Shown: positions 1 to 8,283, counted from the first letter of the stretch. The stretch: DNA of 64,000 nucleotides from JALEFZ01 sp964564415 (GCA_964564415.1 CAZMAV010000012.1:1-64000); one strand, 5' to 3'. The notes: generated by a model not told the origin, from the letters alone. Made by a program: numbers and translations.

Positions 1-117
1 CGCTTAAAGCTCTAATTTATTGATTGTCAGCGACTATTAGCCGGAACTCACGTTAAAATAAGAACCAAGAGCTTTCAGGATTTGTCTGGAAGCCCTTTTT
101 TTAGAAAATTCTCTACC

Positions 118-618
118 ATGGCAGAAAATCAAGGACACGACCTTTCCCATATCAAGTACGAGGGTAAAGGGGATCATTCTGAGGATCGGGTGGCCATTTT
201 GGTCAGCAAGTGGAACCAGGAAATCACCTTTGCCCTGGCCGATGGCGCCATCGAAGTGCTGACAGCTGCCGGAGTGAAGGCTGAAAACATCCTTCGCCTG
301 GAAGTGCCCGGCTCCTATGAACTTCCGATGGGTGCCGAGATGGCTCTTCAGCAAGGGCCCGCCCTTCACGGGGTCATCTGCTTGGGCTGCGTCATACAGG
401 GCGAAACCCGCCATTTTGAGTTTATTTCTCAGGCCGTCGCACAAGGAGTCATGCGGGTAGGTATAGACCATCAGAAACCCGTCATCTTTGGGGTTCTCAC
501 TCCAGATACACATCAGCAGGCCCTGGACCGGGCAGGAGGCAAATATGGGAATAAGGGGGAGGAGGCTGCAGTAGCCTTGCTAGAAATGATAGACCTCCAG
601 GAAGGCCTAAAAATTTAA
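118..618 (+). CDS. ribH: 6,7-dimethyl-8-ribityllumazine synthase
   Basis: Lumazine synthase catalyses the penultimate step of riboflavin synthesis, condensing 5-amino-6-ribitylaminouracil with dihydroxybutanone phosphate. The 166-residue product has the usual length and the family motifs: a VSKWN segment near the N-terminus, the PGSYELP loop, GCVIQGETRHFE, which holds the catalytic histidine region, and FGVLTPDTHQQALDRAG. An in-frame TTG at 82 would extend the protein, but the ATG at 118 gives the normal family N-terminus. A stem-loop terminator follows directly. The first 15 bases of the window could be the tail of an upstream plus-strand gene, but too little is present to call it. Confidence 0.96.
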   Translation: MAENQGHDLSHIKYEGKGDHSEDRVAILVSKWNQEITFALADGAIEVLTAAGVKAENILRLEVPGSYELPMGAEMALQQGPALHGVICLGCVIQGETRHFEFISQAVAQGVMRVGIDHQKPVIFGVLTPDTHQQALDRAGGKYGNKGEEAAVALLEMIDLQEGLKI

Positions 619-619
619 A

Positions 620-655
620 CCTGTCAGGATCTTATTTGATGCTGACAGGCTTTTT
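620..655 (+). terminator. Rho-independent terminator of ribH
   Basis: CCTGTCAG at 620-627 pairs with CTGACAGG at 642-649 and is followed by a run of five T. It lies just after the ribH stop and before a convergent minus-strand gene. Confidence 0.8.
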
Positions 656-673
656 ATGGAGGGATAATGGAGA

Positions 674-1045
674 TTATCGTACGAGGGCAAATTTACCTTT
701 TTCGCGGATCAGGTCTCCATTTTCTTCCAGGGTGAAGGAAAGAATCCAGGTATAGTAACCCTGTGGAAGTGGAATACCATGATCCGAGCCATCCCAGACC
801 TGGGCGGCATTTCGGGATTCGAAGACCAGCCGCTGCTTGAAATCGTAAATCCTTAGTTTGTAATTCTTGTATTCGCAGGCCGTCTCGATGAAGAAGATAT
901 CATTGATTCCATCTCCATTGGGACTGATGCTCTCCGGAATATAGACCAGACAATCGCTCCCGTCGGTGGGGGCATCCAGCCATTGGTAGCCGCTGTGAAG
1001 GGCAAATGATAGGCAAAGGACAACCAGTAACTTCAGCTTATTCAT
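674..1045 (-). CDS. Minimal T9SS type B sorting-domain (CHU_C) protein
   Basis: The 123-residue protein is a signal peptide (residues 1 to about 19), about 15 linker residues and then a single gliding-motility-associated C-terminal domain. That domain carries the diagnostic SPNGDGIND segment near residue 42 and the YDFKQRLVFES and PLPQGYYTW segments typical of CHU_C/type B sorting domains. Such domains normally sit at the end of large secreted proteins and direct export by the type IX system. Here almost nothing precedes it. It could be a free-standing tail module, a small surface protein in its own right, or the remnant of a larger gene whose 5' part was deleted. The intact signal peptide argues for a functional small exported protein. 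Confidence 0.85.
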   Translation of the reverse strand: MNKLKLLVVLCLSFALHSGYQWLDAPTDGSDCLVYIPESISPNGDGINDIFFIETACEYKNYKLRIYDFKQRLVFESRNAAQVWDGSDHGIPLPQGYYTWILSFTLEENGDLIREKGKFALVR

Positions 1046-1406
1046 GGGGAAATTTGTTCTCTCTGGTACAAGTATAGTCAGATATTTGGCGCAAAATACC
1101 TCGGACTCGCCGAACGGATATAAATCCCCGTTTAATTACCTTTTTTTTATCTTTTTTGGGAATAGTCCTTTTAATGGAATATTATTTCAGGATCAAATTT
1201 AGCTTTTGTACCAAAAAAGAATACAGGTAGAGCCTGTACATTAACCTATACAGTTGTTCAAAAGTAGGCCCTGATTCGAGAGAAATAAGAGGAATGGTGA
1301 GGCGATAAAGCTACAGCTATCCGAATCATAGAGAGGATGAAAGTAAGATTGATATTAGCCTATTTCTTGACCCTCTACTTCTTTTTTCTTTCACTTTAAA
1401 AATTAA
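1046..1406. other. Gene-free interval between the CHU_C protein and tdk
   Basis: This 361-bp AT-rich interval has no supported gene on either strand. It holds several T-runs around 1140-1160 and a weak 6-bp hairpin, TACAGG (1222-1227) with CCTGTA (1233-1238). I see no clear promoter pair in it. Confidence 0.5.
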
Positions 1407-2027
1407 TTACCTCTTATCTTCATTATTTTCTGGTCGAATGTGAGCCTTTTTACCTGCATGTTCCCCTTCCAGAAAGCAATTGCGGCAACGGGGTTCATAG
1501 GCTTCTTTTTCTCCCAGCAGGATTTGGGACCTGGATTCATCGAGGCGATAGGAATAATTGGCCAGGCTCCCACATACCTGACAGATGGCGTGTACCTTGG
1601 TTACAAACTCGGCTTTGGCCAGTAGGGCAGGCATAGGACCAAAGGGCCTGCCCTCAAAATCCATATCAAGACCTGCGACGATAACCCTGACGCCTCTGTT
1701 GGCTAGTTCGTCCGCTACATTGACAATGCCCATGTCAAAAAACTGAGCTTCGTCGATCCCTACCACATCTACACCAGAAGCAAGAAGAAGAATTTGCTGA
1801 GAGGAAGAAACTGGAGTGGAGGAAATAGAATTTTGGTTGTGGGAGACGACCTGGTCTTCACTGTATCGCTTGTCGATGCTGGGTTTGAAGATTTCTACCG
1901 CTTGATTGGCGATCTGTGCCCTGCGCATGCGCCGGATGAGTTCCTCTGTTTTACCGGAAAACATGGACCCACAGACGACCTCGATCCATCCGGAATGGGC
2001 ATGGGCAGAATTGATTTCTATGAACAT
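1407..2027 (-). CDS. tdk: Thymidine kinase
   Basis: A type II thymidine kinase of the salvage pathway, phosphorylating thymidine with ATP. From the ATG at 2027 the protein is 206 residues and begins MFIEINS, matching the usual Bacteroidota start; the longer frame depends on a TTG. Visible motifs are the P-loop GSMFSGKT (residues 20-27), the Walker B-like GIDEAQFFD, the LASO-like segment GLDMDFEGRPFGP, and zinc-binding cysteine pairs CQVC and CRNC near the C-terminus. It stands alone between a gene-free interval and the HipB-like gene. A 26-bp palindrome lies about 90 bp upstream of its start. Confidence 0.96.
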   Translation of the reverse strand: MFIEINSAHAHSGWIEVVCGSMFSGKTEELIRRMRRAQIANQAVEIFKPSIDKRYSEDQVVSHNQNSISSTPVSSSQQILLLASGVDVVGIDEAQFFDMGIVNVADELANRGVRVIVAGLDMDFEGRPFGPMPALLAKAEFVTKVHAICQVCGSLANYSYRLDESRSQILLGEKEAYEPRCRNCFLEGEHAGKKAHIRPENNEDKR

Positions 2028-2114
2028 GAGGGGCAGGACTTTGGGTGGTACTGTTGCCAAAGGTCAATATACGGATTTTTGAGGGTGGGGGTACTCATGT
2101 CTTAAATGCAGGAG

Positions 2115-2140
2115 CTATTCGTTGTAATTACTACGAATAG
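2115..2140. promoter_or_regulatory. 26-bp near-perfect palindrome, likely operator
   Basis: CTATTCGT (2115-2122) and ACGAATAG (2133-2140) are exact inverted repeats. The 10-base spacer itself contains the palindrome GTAATTAC, so 24 of 26 positions are symmetrical. The site lies upstream of tdk and downstream of the hipA remnant. Its form fits the binding site of a dimeric regulator. Which protein binds it is not shown by the sequence. Confidence 0.5.
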
Positions 2141-2300
2141 GTAGGCATAGAATTGTTGGGATTTTCAGAAATAAGTCATGATTAACCCCAAGAGAGCCTT
2201 CACTTTTTTGACTGGAAAAGACTCGAGATGATCATCAAAACATATATCAAAAGTAGGAGAGGAGGCTAAACTAAAATCATATTTTTTTGATTCTCACTTT

Positions 2301-2381
2301 TTACTCACTCTTTAAAAGAACTAACTTTTTGCCTGCTTCTTTACCGACCCAACCTGCATAAACCAAAATCTCCTTTTTCAT
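2301..2381 (-). pseudogene. hipA-like kinase remnant (first 26 codons)
   Basis: The frame starts with an ATG that overlaps the stop of the HTH gene as ATGA, the classic coupling of an antitoxin to its toxin gene. It reads MKKEILVYAGWVG and then hits TAA after 26 codons. This opening resembles the N-terminus of HipA-family toxin kinases of the KE-I-x-V-Y-A-x-W type. No kinase body follows: the minus-strand sequence down to 2100 has stops in every frame, with at most a 20-30-codon open stretch. I infer a toxin gene reduced to a stump. The alternative, a new short peptide, is less likely. Confidence 0.5.
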
Positions 2382-2689
2382 GATTTTTTATATTGATCCA
2401 TATATTTATTAAGCAGTTCCAAGTCCTGTAATTTTCGTCCTAATGGATTAGCTTCCGTGAGTTTGGCTAATTCCCCCTGCATGCTGTAAACTGCCAGTAG
2501 CCTTAATAGAGGATATAAATTCACATTGGCTTCTCCATTTTCAATTTTGGCAAGGGTAGACCAGCTTATATTGGCCCTTTCAGCCACCAAAGCCATGGTT
2601 AATTTCCCCCTAGGCCAAGCCAGGCGGAGGGTCTCTCCTACATTTTTTAGGACACGCTTTTCTTTAGGACGGAGAACAGGAGTTGACAT
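2378..2689 (-). CDS. HipB-like XRE-family HTH regulator (orphan antitoxin)
   Basis: A 103-residue DNA-binding protein. Residues about 18-72 form an XRE/Cro helix-turn-helix (LRLAWPRGKLTMALVAERANISW, then STLAKIENGEANVNLYPLL). The C-terminal part is a short helical tail. The stop codon overlaps an ATG of a truncated hipA-like frame, so this is probably the antitoxin and autorepressor of a former HipBA-type module. An imperfect inverted repeat immediately upstream of the start could be its operator. The gene itself looks intact. Confidence 0.8.
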   Translation of the reverse strand: MSTPVLRPKEKRVLKNVGETLRLAWPRGKLTMALVAERANISWSTLAKIENGEANVNLYPLLRLLAVYSMQGELAKLTEANPLGRKLQDLELLNKYMDQYKKS

Positions 2690-2691
2690 GA

Positions 2692-2733
2692 TAGTCTGCT
2701 ATATAAATCAGGACCTAGGGTTAGCAAAGACTA
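2692..2733. promoter_or_regulatory. Imperfect inverted repeat upstream of the HTH gene
   Basis: TAGTCT-GCTA at 2692-2701 is mirrored by TTAGCAAAGACTA at 2721-2733, with CCTAGG between them. The repeat touches the start of the HTH gene, where an autoregulatory operator would be expected. This is an inference from position and symmetry only. Confidence 0.35.
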
Positions 2734-2837
2734 CAATGGTCATTATCAATGAATAAGCAAAATATACTTTCAAAGAAGAATAAGGTTGCCATGAGCGGGA
2801 AGAGATCTACCCATTTTCCCAAATAAGTGAGAATTCT

Positions 2838-2872
2838 CAAAAAATAGCCCACATACAATCCTTGTACGTGGG
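2838..2872 (-). terminator. Terminator of icmF
   Basis: CCCACATACAA (2848-2858) pairs over 11 positions, with one wobble, with TTGTACGTGGG (2862-2872). Read on the minus strand the stem is followed within two bases by six T. It lies 26 bp beyond the icmF stop. Confidence 0.8.
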
Positions 2873-2897
2873 ACTTATCTTACCTATAAATCTCACA

Positions 2898-5800
2898 TTA
2901 CATATTCCTGCGGTATTGCCCCCCTACTTCATACAGGGAATGTGTAATGGTACCCAGGGTAAGGTACTTTGAGGCTTCCATCAGTTCCTCGAAGATATTC
3001 ATATCGGTGATGGCCGCATGTTGAAGGCGCTTGACCATCTCTGCAGAGGTCTCCGGATAGCGATCCTGGAAGGTCTGCTTTTGTGTGATCTGAAAATTGC
3101 GCTCCTCCTCAGTGGATCGGATGACCTCCCCGGGTATCAAAGTTGGAGAACCATCATCGGAAAGAAAGGTATTAACTCCTACAATGGGCAGTTCGCCCGT
3201 GTGCTTGAGCTGCTCGTAATAAAGTGACTCTTCCTGAATTTTACCCCGCTGATACATGGTCTCCATGGCTCCCAGTACCCCGCCGCGTTCTGTGATGCGG
3301 TCAAATTCTATCATGACAGCCTCCTCGACCAGGTCTGTGAGTTCTTCTATGATGAAGCTTCCTTGGAGGGGATTCTGGTTCTTGGCCAGTCCCAACTCCC
3401 TGTTGATGATGAGCTGTATGGCAATGGCCCTCCGCACCGATTCCTCTGTAGGCGTGGTGATGGCTTCGTCATAAGCGTTGGTATGAAGGGAGTTACAATT
3501 GTCATAAATGGCATAAAGGGCTTGTAGGGTCGTCCTGATATCGTTGAAGCTGATCTCCTGGGCATGCAAAGAGCGACCTGAAGTCTGGATGTGGTATTTT
3601 AGTTTTTGAGCTCGGTCCCCGGCCTTGTATTTGAGTCTCAAGGCTTTTGACCAAATCCTACGGGCTACCCTCCCAATCACAGCGTACTCAGGATCCAGCC
3701 CATTGGAGAAGAAGAAAGAGAAGTTGGGCGCAAACTTATCGATGTCCATGCCCCGGCTGGCGTAGTATTCCAGAAAGGTAAAGCCGTTGGCCAGGGTAAA
3801 GGCCAGTTGGGTAATAGGATTGGCACCAGCCTCCGCAATATGATAGCCCGAAATAGAAACCGAATAGAAATTCCGAACATTGTGATCGATGAAATACTCC
3901 TGTACATCCCCCATGAGTTTTAGGGAAAATTCAGTGGAGAAAATACAGGTATTCTGAGCCTGGTCCTCTTTCAAAATATCTGCCTGCACCGTACCCCTTA
4001 CTTTGGAAAGGGCATCGGCCTTTATCCGCTGATATGTTTCGAGGGGGAGGACCTGATCTCCGGTTACCCCCAGGAGCATGAGCCCCAGTCCGTCGTTTCC
4101 TTCAGGGAGTTCACCGTGGTAGGTGGGAATCTCTCTGCCTTGGTAGATGTCGGCAATTTTTGCCTTGACCTCCTCTTCCAGGCCCTGCTCCCGAATATAA
4201 AGTTCGCACTGCTGGTCGATGGCTGCATTGAGGAAAAATGCCAAAACCGTAGCAGCAGGCCCGTTGATCGTCATCGAAACGGAAGTTTGCTTATCGCAGA
4301 GATTAAAGCCTGAATAAAGCTTCTTGGCATCGTCGAGGCTAGCTACCGAAACGCCGGAATTACCGATTTTTCCATAGATATCAGGACGGTAATCCGGGTC
4401 TTCCCCATATAAAGTCACCGAGTCGAAGGCCGTAGAAAGACGCTTGGCAGGCATCCCCAAAGAGACGTAGTGAAAACGCTTGTTGGTGCGCTCGGGTCCA
4501 CCTTCTCCGGCAAACATACGGGTGGGATCCTCACCTTCCCGCTTGAAGGGAAATACCCCAGCTGTGTAAGGAAACTCTCCCGGTACATTCTCCTGAAGAG
4601 ACCACCTTAATATATCTCCCCAGGATTCGTACTTGGGTAAGATTACTTTGGGAATCTTATTGTGGGAAAGGGTCTCGACGTAGGATGCTACCTTGATGTC
4701 CTTGCCCCTTACCTGGTAGACATACTCATCGGCCTTGTAGGTTCTTTTCTTTTCCTCCCAATGTTCCAGAAGATGCTGATGGGTCTTTTTCAGCCCCAAT
4801 TCCACCTTTTCGTAGGTTTCTTTTAAGCCCTTGATGATCCTGTCCTTGTCATCCAGGTCCGACTGCTCCAAGGTCTGGATGGAGCTTTGAATGCCAAACA
4901 ATTGCCTGGCGATGTCGGCTTGTTCGTCAGCTTCCTCATTGTAGTCTCGAATAATTTCAGAGATTTCAGAGAGGTAGCGCACCCGCTTGGGGGGAATGAT
5001 GTAAATTTTTTGAGAGGGTTCCTCATCTGCCATCCAACTGGTCTTGAGGTCGGCATGGGTAGACTTGGAAATTTTATTCATGACAGCCCGGTACAGGCGA
5101 TTCATCCCGGAATCGTTAAATTGGGAAGCAATGGTCCCGAGTACGGGCATATCCTCAAGGCTTTCGCTCCAAAGGCCATGGTTGCGTTGGTATTGCTTGC
5201 ATACATCACGAAGGGCATCCAGGGCGCCTCTCTTGTCAAATTTATTGATGGCGATGACATCAGCGTAGTCCAGCATGTCGATCTTCTCCAATTGGGTGGC
5301 GGCCCCATATTCAGGGGTCATGACGTAGAGAGCCACATCGGAATAGTCTACAATCTCGGTATCCGACTGGCCGATTCCCGAAGTTTCCAGGATGATCAGG
5401 TCAAATTGAGCGGCTTTTAAGATATTGAGTACTTCGGGTATATGCTTGGATAAGGCGAGATTGGACTGGCGGGTAGCCAAGGATCGCATGTAGACCCGCT
5501 CATTGTTGACGGCATTCATGCGGATGCGGTCGCCGAGTAGGGCACCTCCGGTCTTTCGCTTAGAGGGGTCTACCGATACCACAGCAATGTGCTTATCTTC
5601 AAAATCCATCAAAAAGCGACGGACCAATTCATCTACCAAGGAAGACTTTCCTGCTCCCCCCGTCCCTGTGATTCCAAGAATGGGCGGCATGGCGAGGTCT
5701 TCCATTCTTTTGTGTACCTCCCCCATGATAGGTTCTACCAGTTCGGGGGTGTTTTCTACCGCTGAAATCAGGCGAGCAATGGCCCTGGGACTTATTTTTT

Positions 5801-6341
5801 GGTGTACCTGGGTGAGAATCGCTGTCCCATCCGTGTTGCTGCTCACATCGCCATATGCCTGATCGATGGCTGCCTTCCATTTATCGATCTGAAAATTACC
5901 TGTTGGGAAGTCCGCTTTTTCCAGCAGGTCGTTGATCATGCCCTGTAGCCCCATGGTACGGCCATCGTCGGGCGAGTAGATGCGGGTGATGCCGTGGGCA
6001 TGTAGTTCCTCGATTTCTTCTGGAAGAATGGTTCCTCCTCCACCACCAAAAATTTTGATGTGGCTGCAATGCCTTTCCTTGAGGAGGTCGTGCATATATT
6101 TGAAAAATTCCAAGTGCCCTCCCTGATAGGAGGTAACGGCAATGGCCTGGGCATCTTCCTGAATGGCAGTGTTGATAATTTCGTCTACAGATCGGTTATG
6201 ACCCAGGTGAATGACCTCTGCACCAGAACTCTGGATGATGCGGCGCATGATGTTAATGGCAGCATCGTGGCCGTCAAAAAGAGAAGCAGCTGTAACAATG
6301 CGTATTTTATGCTTGGGCTTATAAGGCTCTTGCTGATGCAT
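2898..6341 (-). CDS. icmF: Fused isobutyryl-CoA mutase (IcmF)
   Basis: Adenosylcobalamin-dependent mutase fused to its G-protein chaperone; it interconverts isobutyryl-CoA and butyryl-CoA or similar branched acyl-CoAs. Domain order in 1147 residues: B12-binding domain (about 10-150, with DGHD at 23-26), MeaB/MeaI-type GTPase (about 220-450, P-loop GTGGAGKS around K232), linker, then the substrate-binding barrel. Two substrate-pocket positions support an isobutyryl-CoA-type enzyme over methylmalonyl-CoA mutase: the GVFPFKR segment has Phe where MCM has its active-site Tyr, and the AQNTCIF segment has Gln where MCM has the carboxylate-binding Arg. SGYHIAEAG carries the conserved histidine. Full length for IcmF. 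It has its own terminator. Confidence 0.95.
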   Translation of the reverse strand: MHQQEPYKPKHKIRIVTAASLFDGHDAAINIMRRIIQSSGAEVIHLGHNRSVDEIINTAIQEDAQAIAVTSYQGGHLEFFKYMHDLLKERHCSHIKIFGGGGGTILPEEIEELHAHGITRIYSPDDGRTMGLQGMINDLLEKADFPTGNFQIDKWKAAIDQAYGDVSSNTDGTAILTQVHQKISPRAIARLISAVENTPELVEPIMGEVHKRMEDLAMPPILGITGTGGAGKSSLVDELVRRFLMDFEDKHIAVVSVDPSKRKTGGALLGDRIRMNAVNNERVYMRSLATRQSNLALSKHIPEVLNILKAAQFDLIILETSGIGQSDTEIVDYSDVALYVMTPEYGAATQLEKIDMLDYADVIAINKFDKRGALDALRDVCKQYQRNHGLWSESLEDMPVLGTIASQFNDSGMNRLYRAVMNKISKSTHADLKTSWMADEEPSQKIYIIPPKRVRYLSEISEIIRDYNEEADEQADIARQLFGIQSSIQTLEQSDLDDKDRIIKGLKETYEKVELGLKKTHQHLLEHWEEKKRTYKADEYVYQVRGKDIKVASYVETLSHNKIPKVILPKYESWGDILRWSLQENVPGEFPYTAGVFPFKREGEDPTRMFAGEGGPERTNKRFHYVSLGMPAKRLSTAFDSVTLYGEDPDYRPDIYGKIGNSGVSVASLDDAKKLYSGFNLCDKQTSVSMTINGPAATVLAFFLNAAIDQQCELYIREQGLEEEVKAKIADIYQGREIPTYHGELPEGNDGLGLMLLGVTGDQVLPLETYQRIKADALSKVRGTVQADILKEDQAQNTCIFSTEFSLKLMGDVQEYFIDHNVRNFYSVSISGYHIAEAGANPITQLAFTLANGFTFLEYYASRGMDIDKFAPNFSFFFSNGLDPEYAVIGRVARRIWSKALRLKYKAGDRAQKLKYHIQTSGRSLHAQEISFNDIRTTLQALYAIYDNCNSLHTNAYDEAITTPTEESVRRAIAIQLIINRELGLAKNQNPLQGSFIIEELTDLVEEAVMIEFDRITERGGVLGAMETMYQRGKIQEESLYYEQLKHTGELPIVGVNTFLSDDGSPTLIPGEVIRSTEEERNFQITQKQTFQDRYPETSAEMVKRLQHAAITDMNIFEELMEASKYLTLGTITHSLYEVGGQYRRNM

Positions 6342-6381
6342 AGTCTATTATTTTTGAACTGAGGAAAGCTTACAATTACAA

Positions 6382-6389
6382 CAAAAATA
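6382..6389 (-). promoter_or_regulatory. Possible -7 element of an icmF promoter
   Basis: The minus strand reads TATTTTTG, an exact match to the Bacteroidota -7 consensus TAnnTTTG, 41 bp upstream of the icmF start. I found no good TTTG -33 element at the expected distance, so the call is weak. Confidence 0.3.
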
Positions 6390-6401
6390 GGGCTAATTTG
6401 A

Positions 6402-7865
6402 CTAAAGTCCTTGCCCGATTCCCTTTAATTTATCTGAAAACCAAGCATCAAAGCGGATGACCTCATGCCCGATGGGCACCCAGGGATAGTTCTTGCTGAT
6501 CAAGAGGAGTTCTTTTTCTACTTCGGTTTGAGTCTGGATAAAGTCATAGTTTTTTCGGACCAGAATTAGCAAAATTCTGTAGATCACCGACATCCGTTCT
6601 TCGACCTCTTCGTAGCGCGAGAGGTGTTTACGCAGGCTTTCGAGTTTCCCCTCGATAAGGTCCGGCTTGTCCATTTCGATCATCAGGATAATCTCAAAGA
6701 TGCGTATACCTACATTCCAACCTTCCTTGTCCACCATGAGCTTTGAGGCATCCATGAGCACCTGATAGGCAAGTGCATATTCTTTTTGAAAATAATAGAT
6801 ACAGGATTCCAGGTATTTGGCAATTCCTACTTCAAGCCCCTTGTAATTTTCTTCAAACCATCCGAGGCTGGCCAGATCTTTCAGGGCCTCCTCCCAACGC
6901 TGCAGGTAGATGCTCGCATACGTTTTGTAAAGAACAGCTACCAGATAGTTGAATCTTTTGGGGTTGAGGAGTTCCTGTGCTTCCTTCCCGGCCCTAAAGC
7001 CTTCTTCGTAGTTGTGGGTATTGGTCTCGATGACGGCCAATTTGATGTAGGGAACCGCCAGTCGATAGGCTGAGCCCAGGCCGGGATACTGTCGAAAAAT
7101 CTGATCCAGGTTTTTCAGCATCTTCCTGCAGGATTCATAATCCTTGAGGTGAAAGGCCAGGTCAAACTTAAGGGAATTGCAGTAATAGGTGGCCCGGGGA
7201 CTGGGAAAGTTGATGAGCCTTTTCTCCAATTCCCCTATGCTTTTATGTAAAAAATCGATTTCCTCTTCAGGTACAGAACTCCGGCTGCTTCTCTTCAGCC
7301 TATACTTGTCAAAGAAATTGATGGCCATCATGTCTGTGAGGTACTTTTCCCTTGCATCCTCAATCCGGGGAGAAAGACTTTCGTAAAAATCGCTCTCTGA
7401 TCGGCTCATGTTTTGCATGGAAATCAGGGCAGAAAGACGCTCCCCCTGAAGGCCGTACTCTTCGCTCAATTTATCCGCCTTCTCAAAAAGTTCGAGGGCC
7501 AGTTCCTGCTGACCCCTCCGCTTGAGAAAATTGGCCTGTAAGATGAGTTTTTGCACCAAAATAGGCTGAAATGCCTCAGGGTCTTCCTTGATCTCAGCAT
7601 TGTTTCGCAGGTTGATGCTTAGGGTGGGCACCTCCAGCATCAGGTCAAATACCCTTGACTTTAGCATGGAGAAGGCTTTTGAACGAGGATCTCCATAGAG
7701 CTTTTTCGCCATTTCCCGGTTGCCTGAGTCCGGATCCTTTTCCATGAGCCGTACCAATTCAAGGGCCTTGTTGTCCCCCTTGTGATGGAGGGCTGTCAAA
7801 ATACCTTTGAGATAACGAATTTCAGCCCTGGTGAAAGAGGCATATAATTTACGTAGTCGATTCAC
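6402..7865 (-). CDS. Helical-repeat protein, paralogue of the 31.1-32.7 kb gene
   Basis: No named family recognised. The protein (487 residues from the GTG at 7865) is almost wholly alpha-helical and TPR-like after an N-terminal module of about 90 residues. That module (SFTRAEIRYLK, then YGDPRSKAFSMLKSRVFDLML) aligns with the start of the protein at 31146-32672. The GTG start is chosen because it places the shared Thr-x-x-Glu motif at exactly the same distance from the N-terminus as in the paralogue; a longer TTG start exists at 7889. No signal peptide or membrane segment is visible, so it is probably cytoplasmic. It lies 60 bp upstream of icmF on the same strand and may be co-transcribed. 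Confidence 0.75.
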   Translation of the reverse strand: MNRLRKLYASFTRAEIRYLKGILTALHHKGDNKALELVRLMEKDPDSGNREMAKKLYGDPRSKAFSMLKSRVFDLMLEVPTLSINLRNNAEIKEDPEAFQPILVQKLILQANFLKRRGQQELALELFEKADKLSEEYGLQGERLSALISMQNMSRSESDFYESLSPRIEDAREKYLTDMMAINFFDKYRLKRSSRSSVPEEEIDFLHKSIGELEKRLINFPSPRATYYCNSLKFDLAFHLKDYESCRKMLKNLDQIFRQYPGLGSAYRLAVPYIKLAVIETNTHNYEEGFRAGKEAQELLNPKRFNYLVAVLYKTYASIYLQRWEEALKDLASLGWFEENYKGLEVGIAKYLESCIYYFQKEYALAYQVLMDASKLMVDKEGWNVGIRIFEIILMIEMDKPDLIEGKLESLRKHLSRYEEVEERMSVIYRILLILVRKNYDFIQTQTEVEKELLLISKNYPWVPIGHEVIRFDAWFSDKLKGIGQGL

Positions 7866-8283
7866 CGCACATCTAAGATAAAGAGTCAAGGAAAGTCGCC
7901 GGGGCCAGCTTGAGTAGACTTATACCTTCAAATTATTATTATTTACCTAGATCGCCAAAGTTCAGCCCCTCCTCAGAGGGCAAAAAAATTTACCCAAACA
8001 TATTCAAGAATGTGAAGGTCAGCATATTATAAATCAGGCTTAGGTTTTACAAAAGCCAAAACAAAGCCTAAACCCGAATTTTTCCCTTCATCTATATTTA
8101 CCTGAGGTGGTTTTTTTCCATAGATAATAAGCAAATCAAGGTGATATTTGACCAGAGTGTTAGGGAAATATTTTTCAAAAAGCTACAACGAAGCCTGACG
8201 AGTCGTGAGATTCCTCAGGCTTTTTTTATTACCTTCAACCTAATTTCTTACTGATTTAACAACTCGAATCTTCTGTAGTTTCC
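7866..8283. other. 418-bp gene-free interval with an orphan plus-strand terminator
   Basis: No protein gene is supported here. The interval lies between divergent genes yet holds a good plus-strand terminator at 8190-8228 with no gene in front of it. Other structure: CCCTC-CTCA-GAGGG (7966-7979), AGGCTT (8036-8041) with AAGCCT (8064-8069), and CCTGAGG (8101-8107) complementary to CCTCAGG (8213-8219). TATATTTA at 8093-8100 resembles a -7 element. A small untranslated RNA ending at the terminator is possible. Confidence 0.4.
8190..8228 (+). terminator. Orphan Rho-independent terminator
   Basis: AAGCCTGA at 8190-8197 pairs with TCAGGCTT at 8215-8222 and is followed by a run of T. The nearest upstream gene is on the other strand, so the transcript it ends is not a recognised gene. 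Confidence 0.7.

Noticed and set aside
2150..2290. A possible further hipA fragment on the minus strand (about 30 codons with FDDHLESFP)
   Set aside because: The stretch is short, is in another frame and could not be matched with confidence to any part of HipA.
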